Below, one piece after another: positions 54,703 to 62,917 of a DNA stretch of 64,000 nt (its first letter is position 1; each line of letters begins with the position of its first letter). Both the position numbers and the translations under genes were made by a program. This DNA comes from Bacillus gaemokensis. Its GTDB lineage: Bacteria; Bacillota; Bacilli; Bacillales; Bacillaceae_G. Below the pieces are notes generated by a model. The model was not told where the DNA came from and did no database searches. It saw only the letters and a list, made by a program, of their open reading frames with translations. The stretch is from the NCBI RefSeq assembly GCF_001590835.1, contig NZ_LTAQ01000001.1, forward strand, positions 270,357-334,356, read 5' to 3'.

Positions 54703-55455
54703 TCACTTAGACAGTGAGATGTTAAATGTTTGCGGTTCTGCGACGTTTTCATGTGTATCACCTGTTGCCAGAATATCCGTTGTAAATGCTATTTTTTTGA
54801 TCTCATTTTTCTCATCTTCGAGTATTAATCCAATGATTCCGTCTCTTGCTTCACCTGGTTTATAATCGGCCCTTGATACACTCTTTGTGCCTACAAGTGT
54901 ATCCTCTTCATATAAGAAATTTTGTTTCGGTACATTAAATTGCTGCGTTTCATTAACCGTTACGTCATTCATGGAGAAAAACTGCATTTCTTTGTCTCCA
55001 CTATTTTCTACTTTATATGAAATTTCAACATAACGTACATGATCTTCAATCGTTTTTCCACTTAATGAAGCATATAATTCAGCATCTTCACGACTAACTT
55101 TCTCCCCGAGCCTACGCTGTACTTCATCTGGGCTTAATGCCGTATAAACTTTCAATGTCTCTTTTGCCTCTTCGCTCATTTGTGATAATGAGATAACTTT
55201 TACATCTTGCACATGAATTTTCATTGGAGCTACTTCAAACGTTTGATTCACATGTTGCAATTGCTCTAATTTAAATACGCCCCAGCCTTTTTCTTTAACA
55301 GCTTGACCAACTTTTTTCAATTCTTTCCCGCCATATTCAGTCGTCTCTGGAATTGATTCTTTCTTCTTCGCTTCTTTTTTTTCTTCCTTATGGAAGCAAC
55401 CACTTAGCATAACGAGAAAACTACATAAAATACAAACACTTTTCCATGCTTTCAT
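54703..55455 (-). CDS. Secreted lipoprotein with DUF4352/5068-like domain, unknown
   Basis: A 250-residue lipoprotein: lipobox LSGC follows a hydrophobic signal (MKAWKSVCILCSFLVM), then a Lys/Glu-rich linker and a beta-rich domain (VRYVEISYKVENSGDKEMQFF, YKPGEARDGIIGL) of the immunoglobulin-like DUF4352/5068 type. TTAGGAG is 7 bases before the ATG at 55455. An extended frame upstream is ignored for lack of a binding site. It lies just after the broken DUF4184-like gene. Extracellular, function unknown. Confidence 0.75.
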   Translation of the reverse strand: MKAWKSVCILCSFLVMLSGCFHKEEKKEAKKKESIPETTEYGGKELKKVGQAVKEKGWGVFKLEQLQHVNQTFEVAPMKIHVQDVKVISLSQMSEEAKETLKVYTALSPDEVQRRLGEKVSREDAELYASLSGKTIEDHVRYVEISYKVENSGDKEMQFFSMNDVTVNETQQFNVPKQNFLYEEDTLVGTKSVSRADYKPGEARDGIIGLILEDEKNEIKKIAFTTDILATGDTHENVAEPQTFNISLSK

Positions 55456-55483
55456 CTTCTTACTCCTAACACACTCATTCATA

Positions 55484-56214
55484 TTAACTAGATTCTTCTC
55501 TTGCTTTGTATATGATAGAAACAATGAGAATCCCACAAAAAACACTTGTAAGTCCGGATACTATTATACTCCCTATTTGTAAAATTTGAAAATATGGATC
55601 TAATGAAGCATGAACAATAAATACTCCTAACGAGGCAGCCGCCGACCATCCCCAATATTCTCGTTTTTTACTTGCTGAAATTCTATCTACTTTTTCCTGA
55701 ACATCTCGGTATTTCCAAAGAACATACATAAGTAACAACAATCCAATAAGCGCGCTCCCATGCTGCATACATTTATATATTGGTATCGAATATATATGTT
55801 GCTGTAAAAATCGTAGATTCATAACGAAATAACCGGTTTTATGAGTAAATGAATCCCAAGTCAGCATACCCAACAACGCAGAATAAAGAAAAACGAGAGT
55901 ATCTTTCCATGAAGTAAGCCCACACTTTTCCTCTGCTACATACCGATAGTACGTAGAAAACGGATACGGTAAATATGTTATAAATGGTCTTTTTAAGATA
56001 TAGTGATATGTATACGCCATAATAAAAACAAGCGGCATATTCAGATAAAAAATCCTAGCCATGTATGCCCAATAACACCATACGGCCTAAAATGTAAAAA
56101 ATATTCAAAATCCGGAGCCATACTTCCTAATACAAGCGCCGTTACTGAAACATATTGAGATTTTCCCCTGCAAAAAGGAATAACAGCCGCAGGGTGCGCA
56201 AATGTAAATGGCAT
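55484..56214 (-). pseudogene. Frameshifted DUF4184-family membrane protein gene
   Basis: From an AAAGGAG site and ATG at 56214 the frame reads MPFTFAHPAAVIPF, GSMAPDFEYFL and GHTWLGFFI, then stops. Shifting by one base at the 6-T run (56047-56052 as A on the plus strand) continues FYLNMPLVFIMAYTYH to the end at 55484. The combined length of 731 bases is one short of 732 (3 x 244). DUF4184 proteins begin exactly so and have about six membrane helices. One missing T would restore it. It could be a true mutation, a phase-variable tract or an assembly error. Confidence 0.75.
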
Positions 56215-56375
56215 ATTTTACTCCTTTCTAAATTTTAAAACTTCGCCTTTATAGAACATAACCTATCATAACGATATCAATTCTTTATATGCAATACTTA
56301 TTTTCACATTGGAATATCTATACTTTAAATGATACAATTTTTTATGTAAGGTTTAAAAGATAGGGAGGGATAGAT

Positions 56376-56594
56376 GTGTCACTAATACTCACCTTTTTAA
56401 TTATTCTTACTATACTTCTCATCAGTACGTACATTGGATTTCTTCTATGGAAACATATAAAAATAATAAAGTATATTCCGGCTCTATTAGGTTTTATTGC
56501 CGTAGTATTCATTGTTACTTTAACGAAAAATACATATGGATGGGAAGGCCTAGGTTTTGCTGCGATATTAGAAACAAAATCTTCAATGAATTGA
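56376..56594 (+). CDS. Small two-helix membrane protein (72 aa)
   Basis: AGGGAGGGA is 5 bases before the GTG start. Two hydrophobic segments (ILTFLIILTILLISTYIGFL and IPALLGFIAVVFIVTL) and a short polar tail (TKSSMN). No family recognised; it slightly resembles the YesK-type small membrane proteins. It is 10 bases before the ATPase gene in the same direction, so the two may be co-transcribed. Confidence 0.65.
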   Translation: MSLILTFLIILTILLISTYIGFLLWKHIKIIKYIPALLGFIAVVFIVTLTKNTYGWEGLGFAAILETKSSMN

Positions 56595-56604
56595 GGTTTA
56601 TATT

Positions 56605-57333
56605 TTGAATGAGCATACACCATTTGTAAAAAGCGTCTCCTTACAAAAAGAAAGTATCCCTAATTTTTCCGTTTATCCATATTGCTTACCTGCTATCCGA
56701 ACATTGCATTCACTAGATTTTCATCCGAATGTAACATTTATAATCGGAGAGAACGGAACAGGAAAATCTACATTATTAGAAGCGATTGCTATCGCTTTAG
56801 GATTTAATGCGGAAGGCGGGACAAAAAACTTCCGTTTTGCTACACATGATTCACACTCATCCTTACACAAATATATTCGAGTAGCAAAAAGCTTTTCTAC
56901 TCCAAAGGATGGATTCTTTCTACGTGCGGAGTCATTTTATAACGTTGCTTCTTACATAGATGAAGTTGATGCAGTTAACTCCTATGGTGGCATATCATTA
57001 CACGACCAATCACACGGTGAATCATTCTTTTCTTTATTTATGAATCGGTTTTCAGGCGAAGGTTTATATATTTTAGATGAGCCTGAAGCAGCTTTATCTC
57101 CAATGAGACAACTTTCTATGCTCATTCGAATGCATGAATTAGCCCAGCAAGGATCACAATTCATTATCGCAACGCACTCTCCTATTTTAATGGCCTATCC
57201 ACAAGCTAATATATATTCTTTCTCACAAGAAGGAATCACTGGAGCAACACTAGAGGAGACTGAGCATTATCAAACGATGAAACTATTTTTCGAGAATCGC
57301 GATCGGTTGTTTCATCATTTATTTCAATCCTAA
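56605..57333 (+). CDS. AAA/SMC-like predicted ATPase
   Basis: A 242-residue P-loop ATPase related to COG3910: Walker A GENGTGKST (residues 48-56), a Q-loop-like region, a degenerate signature SHGESFFSL and Walker B YILDEPEAAL. The His of ATHSPILM ends the core. Standalone ATPases of this type (AAA_21/AAA_23) resemble the nucleotide-binding part of ABC and SMC proteins; the partner is unknown. A TTG start follows GAGG. Confidence 0.8.
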   Translation: MNEHTPFVKSVSLQKESIPNFSVYPYCLPAIRTLHSLDFHPNVTFIIGENGTGKSTLLEAIAIALGFNAEGGTKNFRFATHDSHSSLHKYIRVAKSFSTPKDGFFLRAESFYNVASYIDEVDAVNSYGGISLHDQSHGESFFSLFMNRFSGEGLYILDEPEAALSPMRQLSMLIRMHELAQQGSQFIIATHSPILMAYPQANIYSFSQEGITGATLEETEHYQTMKLFFENRDRLFHHLFQS

Positions 57334-57397
57334 TTCAAGCATGTTCTTGTAGATATATGACATTTTATTAATAACTAAAGAAATAATATGAAACCAC

Positions 57398-57424
57398 AAA
57401 AAAGAAGCAGCGGGCTGCTTCTTT
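57398..57424. terminator. Bidirectional terminator between the ATPase and thiolase genes
   Basis: AAAAGAAGCAG pairs with CTGCTTCTTTT around 4 bases with A/T flanks. Confidence 0.88.
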
Positions 57425-57426
57425 TT

Positions 57427-58602
57427 TTATAGTGCTTCTATAAATAACGCTACTCCAATGCCACCACCAACACACAGAGATGCGATACCTTTCTCTAAAC
57501 CTCTTCGCTTTAATTCGTGAATTAAACTTACCGTAATCCGCGCTCCTGTACAACCGATTGGATGCCCAAGTCCCACACCGCTTCCATTGACATTGACTTT
57601 TTCACGGTTTAAACCAAGTTCTTTCTCAACTGCTAAGTATTGTGCAGCAAACGCTTCGTTAATTTCAAATAAATCAGCATCTTCTAATGACCAATTTACT
57701 TTCTCTAACCCTTTACGAATTGCTGGTGCTGGACCAATTCCCATAACCTTTGGATCTACTCCCGCTACAGAATAGCCAACAATTCTTGCTAGCGGCTGTA
57801 AACCTTTTTCTTTAGCCTTTTCTTCACTCATTAGTACTAGAACTGCACTTCCATCATTAAGACCTGATGCATTCCCTGCAGTTACTGATCCACCTTTACG
57901 AAATGCTGGCTTTAAGCCTGCTAATTTTTCTGCTGTAATATCCGCACGTGGATGTTCATCCTTTGTAAATACTACTTCTTTTCTACGTTCTTTTATTGTA
58001 ATCGGAACAATTTGCTCATCAAAATAACCTGATTCGATTGCCTGAAGCGCCAATTGATGACTACGCAGTGCAACCTCATCTTGTTCCTCTCTTGTAATCT
58101 CATATTGTTCAACTAAGTTCTCTGCTGTTTCTCCCATCATAATATGGTGAATTGGATCTTCTAAAACTTCCCATACTGTATCACGAATTTCTCCATGCTG
58201 AAGACGCTGTCCCCATCGGTGTTGCTTTAATGCATAAGGACTTGAACTCATCGCTTCAACTCCGCCCGCAATAACAACTTCACTTACACCTAATTGAATT
58301 TGCATTGCTGCTGACATAATTGCTTGCATACCTGAAGAACATTGACGCTGAATCGTATAACCTGTAACCGTTTCTGGAAATCCTGCTGCTAATGCAGCTG
58401 TTCGCGCTGTATTTGCTTCATCTGTTCTTTGAATACAATGACCTAAAATTACTTCATCAACTTCATGTGGTTCCACTCCACCTCTTTTTACAGCTTCTTG
58501 AAGTACAGGAACAGCTAATTCTACTGGCGTTACATTTTTAAGCGCCCCTCCAAAAGTTCCAATTGGTGAACGAACTGCAGCTGTAATGACAACATTATGC
58601 AT
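57427..58602 (-). CDS. Acetyl-CoA acetyltransferase (thiolase)
   Basis: A 391-residue type II thiolase that condenses or cleaves acetyl-CoA/acetoacetyl-CoA. Active site Cys88 in [10 protein letters not shown], His in NEAFAAQ and the second Cys in SLCVGGGIG are all present, as is the [10 protein letters not shown] loop. Comparable to MmgA/AtoB proteins; either ketone-body or fatty-acid metabolism would fit, and 3-hydroxybutyrate dehydrogenase lies only 4 kb away. The ATG at 58602 follows an AGAGGGG site. Confidence 0.9.
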   Translation of the reverse strand: MHNVVITAAVRSPIGTFGGALKNVTPVELAVPVLQEAVKRGGVEPHEVDEVILGHCIQRTDEANTARTAALAAGFPETVTGYTIQRQCSSGMQAIMSAAMQIQLGVSEVVIAGGVEAMSSSPYALKQHRWGQRLQHGEIRDTVWEVLEDPIHHIMMGETAENLVEQYEITREEQDEVALRSHQLALQAIESGYFDEQIVPITIKERRKEVVFTKDEHPRADITAEKLAGLKPAFRKGGSVTAGNASGLNDGSAVLVLMSEEKAKEKGLQPLARIVGYSVAGVDPKVMGIGPAPAIRKGLEKVNWSLEDADLFEINEAFAAQYLAVEKELGLNREKVNVNGSGVGLGHPIGCTGARITVSLIHELKRRGLEKGIASLCVGGGIGVALFIEAL

Positions 58603-58722
58603 CTTGCACTTGCCCCTCTCTTATGTACCCTAGTAAGTTTTTGGATGGAATAACATAAGTTGCATATCTGAATTTATCATACTACAAACATACTAAAAAA
58701 TCAAAATATTTGATATAATAAA

Positions 58723-58747
58723 AATAGAGGGAATCTTCCCCTCTATT
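58723..58747 (-). terminator. Terminator of the Nudix gene
   Basis: AATAGAGGG pairs with CCCTCTATT, overlapping the Nudix stop codon; T-run on the minus strand. Confidence 0.82.
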
Positions 58748-59192
58748 CTGTTAACGCGTATAAGAATTTCTGTAAAATTTTCTCTGTTGTTTTATTTAAA
58801 TTCGGTAACTTTGCGGCAGAAAAATATCGAAGATCCAATCCTTCTTGATCTAGCTCCATTTCTCCACTCACATGATGCGCCTGATACAGATGAATTACAT
58901 TATAAATTTCATCTCCATTTGGATAGCGATAATATAAATCTTTCCCAGAAAGAACACCAAGAAACTGTAATACTTTCGCTTCTAATCCTGTTTCTTCCAA
59001 CAACTCTCGCCTAGCTGTTTCTTCCGTTGTTTCTCCTAACTCCATCGCACCGCCTGGTACACCCCAATCATATGTATCTGAACGATATTGAAGCAACACT
59101 TCTTGTTTTTCATTTAAAAGAATCACTGCGGATCCTACAAGAATAAGCGGCCTTGTACCAACCAAATCCCTTAACTCTTCAATATACCCCAT
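58743..59192 (-). CDS. Nudix hydrolase
   Basis: A 149-residue Nudix enzyme. The box GX5EX7REUXEEXGU is complete: GGAMELGETTEETARRELLEE followed by TGL. The substrate, a nucleoside diphosphate linked to another moiety, cannot be read from sequence. An ATG at 59192 is 9 bases from AAAGGAG; a TTG one codon earlier is an alternative. Lone gene between hairpins. Confidence 0.88.
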   Translation of the reverse strand: MGYIEELRDLVGTRPLILVGSAVILLNEKQEVLLQYRSDTYDWGVPGGAMELGETTEETARRELLEETGLEAKVLQFLGVLSGKDLYYRYPNGDEIYNVIHLYQAHHVSGEMELDQEGLDLRYFSAAKLPNLNKTTEKILQKFLYALTE

Positions 59193-59280
59193 CAAATAAC
59201 TCTCCTTTCCTCACCCTTCCTTATCATAGCAAAATTCCGCATTTTTTTGTTCCATGTATATAAAATATTCTTACCCATAA

Positions 59281-59303
59281 AAAAAGGAAGCTTCGGCTTC
59301 CTT
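59281..59303 (-). terminator. Terminator with UUCG/CGAA tetraloop
   Basis: AAGGAAGC-TTCG-GCTTCCTT stem, next to the stop of the 97-residue gene, with A/T flanks. Confidence 0.85.
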
Positions 59304-59304
59304 C

Positions 59305-59598
59305 TTACTTACGAAAACTTTCATATTTAACGGCTTCAAATGCATTCTCAATCTCTTCATTTCTATAATGAACATATGTAAAACGTCCTAATTCTACTAA
59401 ACGAGCGATTTCTTGTAATACTTTTTGTTTTTCATATGTCTCTTCAATCTTCACCTGTACATAAAACTTCATTAGTGGATGTTCATATAAAGCTTCCCCA
59501 ATTTCCACATATACATCTTCCACACCTTGAACCACTCTTACATAACTTGCAAATTGATAAACAGCTTCTCGATCTGAAACAATCTTTAATGTGTACAT
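59305..59598 (-). CDS. Hypothetical soluble protein (97 aa)
   Basis: A 97-residue alpha/beta protein, MYTLKIVSDREAVYQFA, with a MKFYVQVKIEET strand and acidic C-terminal helix. AAAGGGGGA is 7 bases before the ATG at 59598. No family recognised. The ORF continues upstream without a binding site, so the later ATG is taken. Monocistronic with a terminator. Confidence 0.7.
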   Translation of the reverse strand: MYTLKIVSDREAVYQFASYVRVVQGVEDVYVEIGEALYEHPLMKFYVQVKIEETYEKQKVLQEIARLVELGRFTYVHYRNEEIENAFEAVKYESFRK

Positions 59599-59779
59599 AT
59601 TATTCTCCCCCTTCGCTTTTACTATACCAGAAAGAATAGCATACAATTGGATCGAACTATGAATATTTTCTGACTTATCCCACTTTTTCTCACAAATCTA
59701 TATTTTTTTTTCGTCAAAAAAAACAGCAGCCAATAAACAAATTACACAAAAAAATCCCCCATGGTTACTGCATTTTCTA
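59599..59779. other. Intergenic stretch without clear features
   Basis: AT-rich, no ORF with a binding site; lies between the 97-residue gene and a micropeptide. Confidence 0.4.
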
Positions 59780-59848
59780 TTATTCTATTACAATCCCCCC
59801 TACACTAAGACACAGTGCTGCTAAAAAACGAAAAAATCTCGCTTTCAT
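59780..59848 (-). CDS. 22-residue signal-like peptide
   Basis: AGAAGG precedes ATG by 7 bases. The product reads MKARFFRFLAALCLSV, then GGIVIE. A basic N-terminus, hydrophobic core and small residues look like a signal peptide with almost no mature part, as in short secreted or membrane peptides. It is divergent from the HEIGH metallopeptidase-like gene. Detection rests on the binding site and composition only. Confidence 0.4.
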   Translation of the reverse strand: MKARFFRFLAALCLSVGGIVIE

Positions 59849-60020
59849 ATATGTACCTTCTCTCAATTTATATAAATCCTTATATAAGTATTTACGAATT
59901 TAATTTCGTTATCAATTACCCCATAATAAAACCTTATCTATAGGGATTATATCCATGCATATCATTTCTCCATCACATACAGTGTAGAAAGAAACTGTTT
60001 TCCCTTTGAGGTGTTTTCTA

Positions 60021-60641
60021 ATGGATCCATATGTCAACATATGCATTTGTATTACTCCTGGATCAGATATCGCAAATGACCGTATCGCAAAAGATTTAGC
60101 TGTTGCCGAATCAATATGGCACCCGATTTCGTTTCAAATTAAGGATGTCATTGTATTAGATGAATCATTTCGATTTTATGATAAAGAAATCAGTTACGCC
60201 GATTCTCTCCAAAAGCAACCTAAGCTCTCTTCCTTTTTTTATACATGTGCAACACAAGTTCCTGATTGTGACCTTTATATTTGCTATATTGGTAGTAATT
60301 ATTTTAAAGAACAATCTGTGATTGCATGTGCCTATTCATTAGCTAAGAAACAACTCCTTACAGGTTATATTATTCTTACGAATTCTGCTTCCCCAATGAA
60401 AAATATATACACACTTGCTCATGAAATTGGCCATATTTTATTTACGCGACGTGTTCATGGAAAGCTTACCCACGCAGATCCTCACTCCCGAACCGGGTCT
60501 GAACATCATCCTTCTTCTACAAATCTCATGCATCCAATCGTCCCCCGTCCAGACAGGGTCCCTATCGCTTCTTTACTAACAAAAGAACAGCGCGCTTTAT
60601 CCTTACAAAGCACTTTATTACACAGAAAAAACAGTAACTAA
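60021..60641 (+). CDS. HEIGH-type zinc metallopeptidase-like protein
   Basis: A 206-residue protein with the zincin motif HEIGH (His134, Glu135, His138), a candidate third ligand His146 and a following NLM turn (Met170) as in metzincin-like peptidases. The spacing HEXXHX7H is unusual; classic metzincins have HEXXHXXGXXH. There is no signal peptide and no transmembrane helix, so it is probably cytosolic. The ATG at 60021 follows GAGGTG; a TTG five codons earlier has none. I do not recall a named family. Peptidase activity is unproven. Confidence 0.72.
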   Translation: MDPYVNICICITPGSDIANDRIAKDLAVAESIWHPISFQIKDVIVLDESFRFYDKEISYADSLQKQPKLSSFFYTCATQVPDCDLYICYIGSNYFKEQSVIACAYSLAKKQLLTGYIILTNSASPMKNIYTLAHEIGHILFTRRVHGKLTHADPHSRTGSEHHPSSTNLMHPIVPRPDRVPIASLLTKEQRALSLQSTLLHRKNSN

Positions 60642-60655
60642 GATAGTTACTGTTT
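60629..60655. terminator. Bidirectional terminator after the HEIGH gene
   Basis: AAACAGTAACT pairs with AGTTACTGTTT around AAGAT; covers both convergent stop codons. Confidence 0.85.
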
Positions 60656-60953
60656 AAAATACAATACTCAAATCCACAAACCAAATACCGGCTGCAAGGA
60701 AAGTAAATAAACAACTAAACGAAAAAATAATTCCTCGAAATATCCCCTTATAATATTTCTTTGGAAATACTTTTTTACAAATCCAAAGCAGCCCTTTTCC
60801 TATTACCCCAAACCAAAGAAGGTATCCTGATGTATCACCTAATAAAGTACCAAAATAGTCTTCATCTATTTCTTTGGCAAAGGTAGTATATAGCCCTAGA
60901 CCGGCTATCAATAGAAAACAAATAGACAATATAAGCACGAAAACCATTTGCAT
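60654..60953 (-). CDS. Small multi-helix membrane protein (99 aa), HAAS-operon member
   Basis: Three hydrophobic segments (VFVLILSICFLLIAGLGLYTTF, SGYLLWFGVIGKGLLWI, GIFRGIIFSFSCLFTFLAA) and few loops. AATGGAGTATTATATATG places the ATG at 60953; a much longer upstream frame has no binding site. It follows the HAAS-domain gene with a 26-base gap in the same direction, so it may belong to the PadR-HAAS operon. No family recognised. Confidence 0.65.
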   Translation of the reverse strand: MQMVFVLILSICFLLIAGLGLYTTFAKEIDEDYFGTLLGDTSGYLLWFGVIGKGLLWICKKVFPKKYYKGIFRGIIFSFSCLFTFLAAGIWFVDLSIVF

Positions 60954-60979
60954 ATATAATACTCCATTCCCCTTCACTT

Positions 60980-61741
60980 CTATATATTTGCTTTTCTTTT
61001 CTCTAATTTTGAATGAATCATTGCAAGAACATATAACATAGCTAACAATACAATTTGTTGTATATATAGACCTGTAATACTGGATAAATCTACTTTGAAA
61101 AATACATACTCTATTGTAATAGGGACAATTAAATATAACAAAGTAAACCAACCACCAATTTTAACATTTACAAAAACAGCAATGAGAAATACAGCAGCTA
61201 CGATAGAATAACTTTGCCCAGTAGTAAATTGGATAAACGTTGTACCATAGAAGAACTGATTCAGTAACGCAATACTAAAAATCGCTAAGAAATACAGTGA
61301 CCCAGTTATACACATAATTATGAACTCAATTCCTTTGCGTTTGAAAGCCGCAATTCTCATTCCCCAAATAAATATGAAAATGCCTATAGCAAGCATAACC
61401 GGATAACCAATTAGTTCGATTAAAGAATATGATAAACGATGATCTTCCTGCACAAATAATACACTTCTCATGATTGTGAACGCCAATACATTTACAATAA
61501 AATAGATTAACCAACCATAATTTTCTTTCTTATCGAATTCCATCTCACTTGCAAGCTGATCAGCATATTCCTTTGGTGAATCTCCAAAAATGTCTGTCAC
61601 TGTCTTCCCTTGTTTTTCTCCTTCTACTAAATGAAGCTCTGCATCTTCTAAAAAGGAAATAATATCGGTTTCTTTGATTCCCTTCACTCGTAAATATGCA
61701 CGTGTTTCTTCTATGAATCTTTTTGATTCTTTTGTGAGCAT
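60980..61741 (-). CDS. HAAS-domain membrane protein (253 aa)
   Basis: The N-terminal ~65 residues form the HAAS-like helical domain (FIEETRAYLRVKGIKETDIISFLED, GDSPKEYADQLASEM) that is often encoded next to a PadR regulator. The rest has about six membrane helices with conserved SIVAAVFLIAVFVNVKIGG. The ATG at 61741 follows GGGGAG. A PadR gene and a decayed paralogue lie upstream. HAAS proteins are thought to be PadR-controlled transporter- or antibiotic-related subunits; the exact role here is unknown. Confidence 0.75.
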   Translation of the reverse strand: MLTKESKRFIEETRAYLRVKGIKETDIISFLEDAELHLVEGEKQGKTVTDIFGDSPKEYADQLASEMEFDKKENYGWLIYFIVNVLAFTIMRSVLFVQEDHRLSYSLIELIGYPVMLAIGIFIFIWGMRIAAFKRKGIEFIIMCITGSLYFLAIFSIALLNQFFYGTTFIQFTTGQSYSIVAAVFLIAVFVNVKIGGWFTLLYLIVPITIEYVFFKVDLSSITGLYIQQIVLLAMLYVLAMIHSKLEKRKANI

Positions 61742-61822
61742 TTTGTCCGCTCCCCTTCTTCTTGAACGTCTATTTTTATGTTTGCTTACTTTTTCTATCC
61801 TCTATTTTTGTAGACCATATCA

Positions 61823-61882
61823 TTAATAAAAATAAACTTTCGTATCAATTAAAAACTTGTCTCCCTCTTTAGAGATTTTCAT
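61823..61882 (-). CDS. 19-residue peptide or gene remnant
   Basis: AAGGAGGGG sits 5 bases before an ATG that opens MKISKEGDKFLIDTKVYFY and then stops. The binding site is strong but the frame is short. It probably marks the start of a gene of the old PadR-HAAS operon that lost its body. Confidence 0.3.
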   Translation of the reverse strand: MKISKEGDKFLIDTKVYFY

Positions 61883-61894
61883 TATTTCCCCTCC

Positions 61895-62419
61895 TTATCT
61901 AACTGCTTCTCTTTTATTCGTCTTCATCATAAATTCAATAAAAATAAGAATAAATAAGCTTCCATACAAGCACACAATCTGGAATAACATAGGAATCAAA
62001 TCTTCTGACGTAAATGTTTTAAAAATAAGCATGATGGAAAGAGGAATGACTAAATATAGCACTTTAAACCAACCCTCAAAATACACATTTGTAATCACTG
62101 TTATCATGAAGGTTACGCCCGCTATCATTTACAATTAAAATGGAAGCAATAATCCAAAATGCAACAATGTTCATTACTGTATATCCGATTTGTTTCAACT
62201 TCTATCTCCTATCTTTTTCCATTACCTGAACAAGTTCATTTGCATATGCTTTCGGTGAGCTTCCGAAAATAGCTTCTACACTTTTCCCCTCATTCTCATC
62301 TTCGATTAAATGCATTTCAGCATCCTCTAAAAACTCTCAACATCGTTTTCTTTTACACCCTTCGCCGCTAAAAATATTCTCATATTTAGTAAGAAGTTTT
62401 GTGCTTCAGTTGATAACAT
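61895..62419 (-). pseudogene. Decayed HAAS-domain paralogue
   Basis: The ATG at 62419 opens MLSTEAQNFLLNMRIFLAAKG, matching the N-terminus of the intact 60980 gene. The frame breaks at a 5-T run (62329-62333 on the plus strand): one extra T would restore EDAEMHLIEDENEG and SSPKAYANEL. Further on, a large internal part is missing, and the C-terminal helices resume in another frame (TVITNVYFEGWFKVLYL, aligning with VFVNVKIGGWFTLLYL in the intact gene). Total 525 bases versus 762. An ATG at 62422 overlaps the PadR TGA, so it was once translationally coupled. Confidence 0.78.
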
Positions 62420-62751
62420 CATTTCCATCTTCCCTTTCCTTTCAACAAACGTTCCACACTACTTTGCATCGCTTCCCAGCGATCCATAAATTCATCTAGA
62501 GCATCTTCACCTTTTTCTGTTAATGTATAATATTTTCGCTTCGGGCCTGATGGGGATTCTTTCATTGTACTTTTGATTAATTCTTCCTTTTGCATCCGAA
62601 TTAATAATGGATAAATACTTCCTTCACTTGCCATGGTAAAGCCGTACTTTGCCAGTTTTTCACTCATTTCATATCCATATATTTCTCCTTCAGAAATGAT
62701 GGCAAGGAGACATCCCTCTAAAATCCCTTTCAGCATTTGACTTGTCGACAT
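62419..62751 (-). CDS. PadR-family repressor of the HAAS operon
   Basis: A 110-residue PadR protein: winged helix-turn-helix with GEIYGYEMSEKLAKYGFTMASEGSIYPLL and a short C-terminal helix (LDEFMDRWEAMQSSVERLL). First gene of a PadR-HAAS unit. It ends in TGA overlapping the ATG of the HAAS pseudogene (ATGA). Two matched palindromes flank its promoter, which predicts autoregulation. The start is ATG at 62751 behind GAAGGA. Confidence 0.9.
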   Translation of the reverse strand: MSTSQMLKGILEGCLLAIISEGEIYGYEMSEKLAKYGFTMASEGSIYPLLIRMQKEELIKSTMKESPSGPKRKYYTLTEKGEDALDEFMDRWEAMQSSVERLLKGKGRWK

Positions 62752-62769
62752 AATTCAAATCCTTCCTCT

Positions 62770-62786
62770 ATCTTGTTTTACAAGAT
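62770..62786. promoter_or_regulatory. PadR operator copy 1
   Basis: ATCTTGT-TTT-ACAAGAT, a perfect 7-bp inverted repeat. It lies just downstream of the -10, at the likely start of transcription of padR. Confidence 0.6.
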
Positions 62787-62815
62787 AGTATAGCAAAAGC
62801 TATTTTGTAAAACAA
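62787..62815 (-). promoter_or_regulatory. Promoter of the padR gene
   Basis: On the minus strand TTGTTT (62810-62815), 17 bases, TATACT (62787-62792). The -35 lies inside operator copy 2, and copy 1 begins right after the -10. Confidence 0.55.
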
Positions 62816-62818
62816 GAT
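62802..62818. promoter_or_regulatory. PadR operator copy 2
   Basis: ATTTTGT-AAA-ACAAGAT, same half-site as copy 1 with one mismatch. The two centres are 32 bp apart, about three helical turns. Confidence 0.6.
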
Positions 62819-62917
62819 AGCTTAGTATATTTTTTCCAAATGTTTGCAGGATTTTCATCGTATTCCCTCTAAATAGAGCAATAAGACAAATCTTATATAT
62901 AAAGGAGTGCTCTCATC

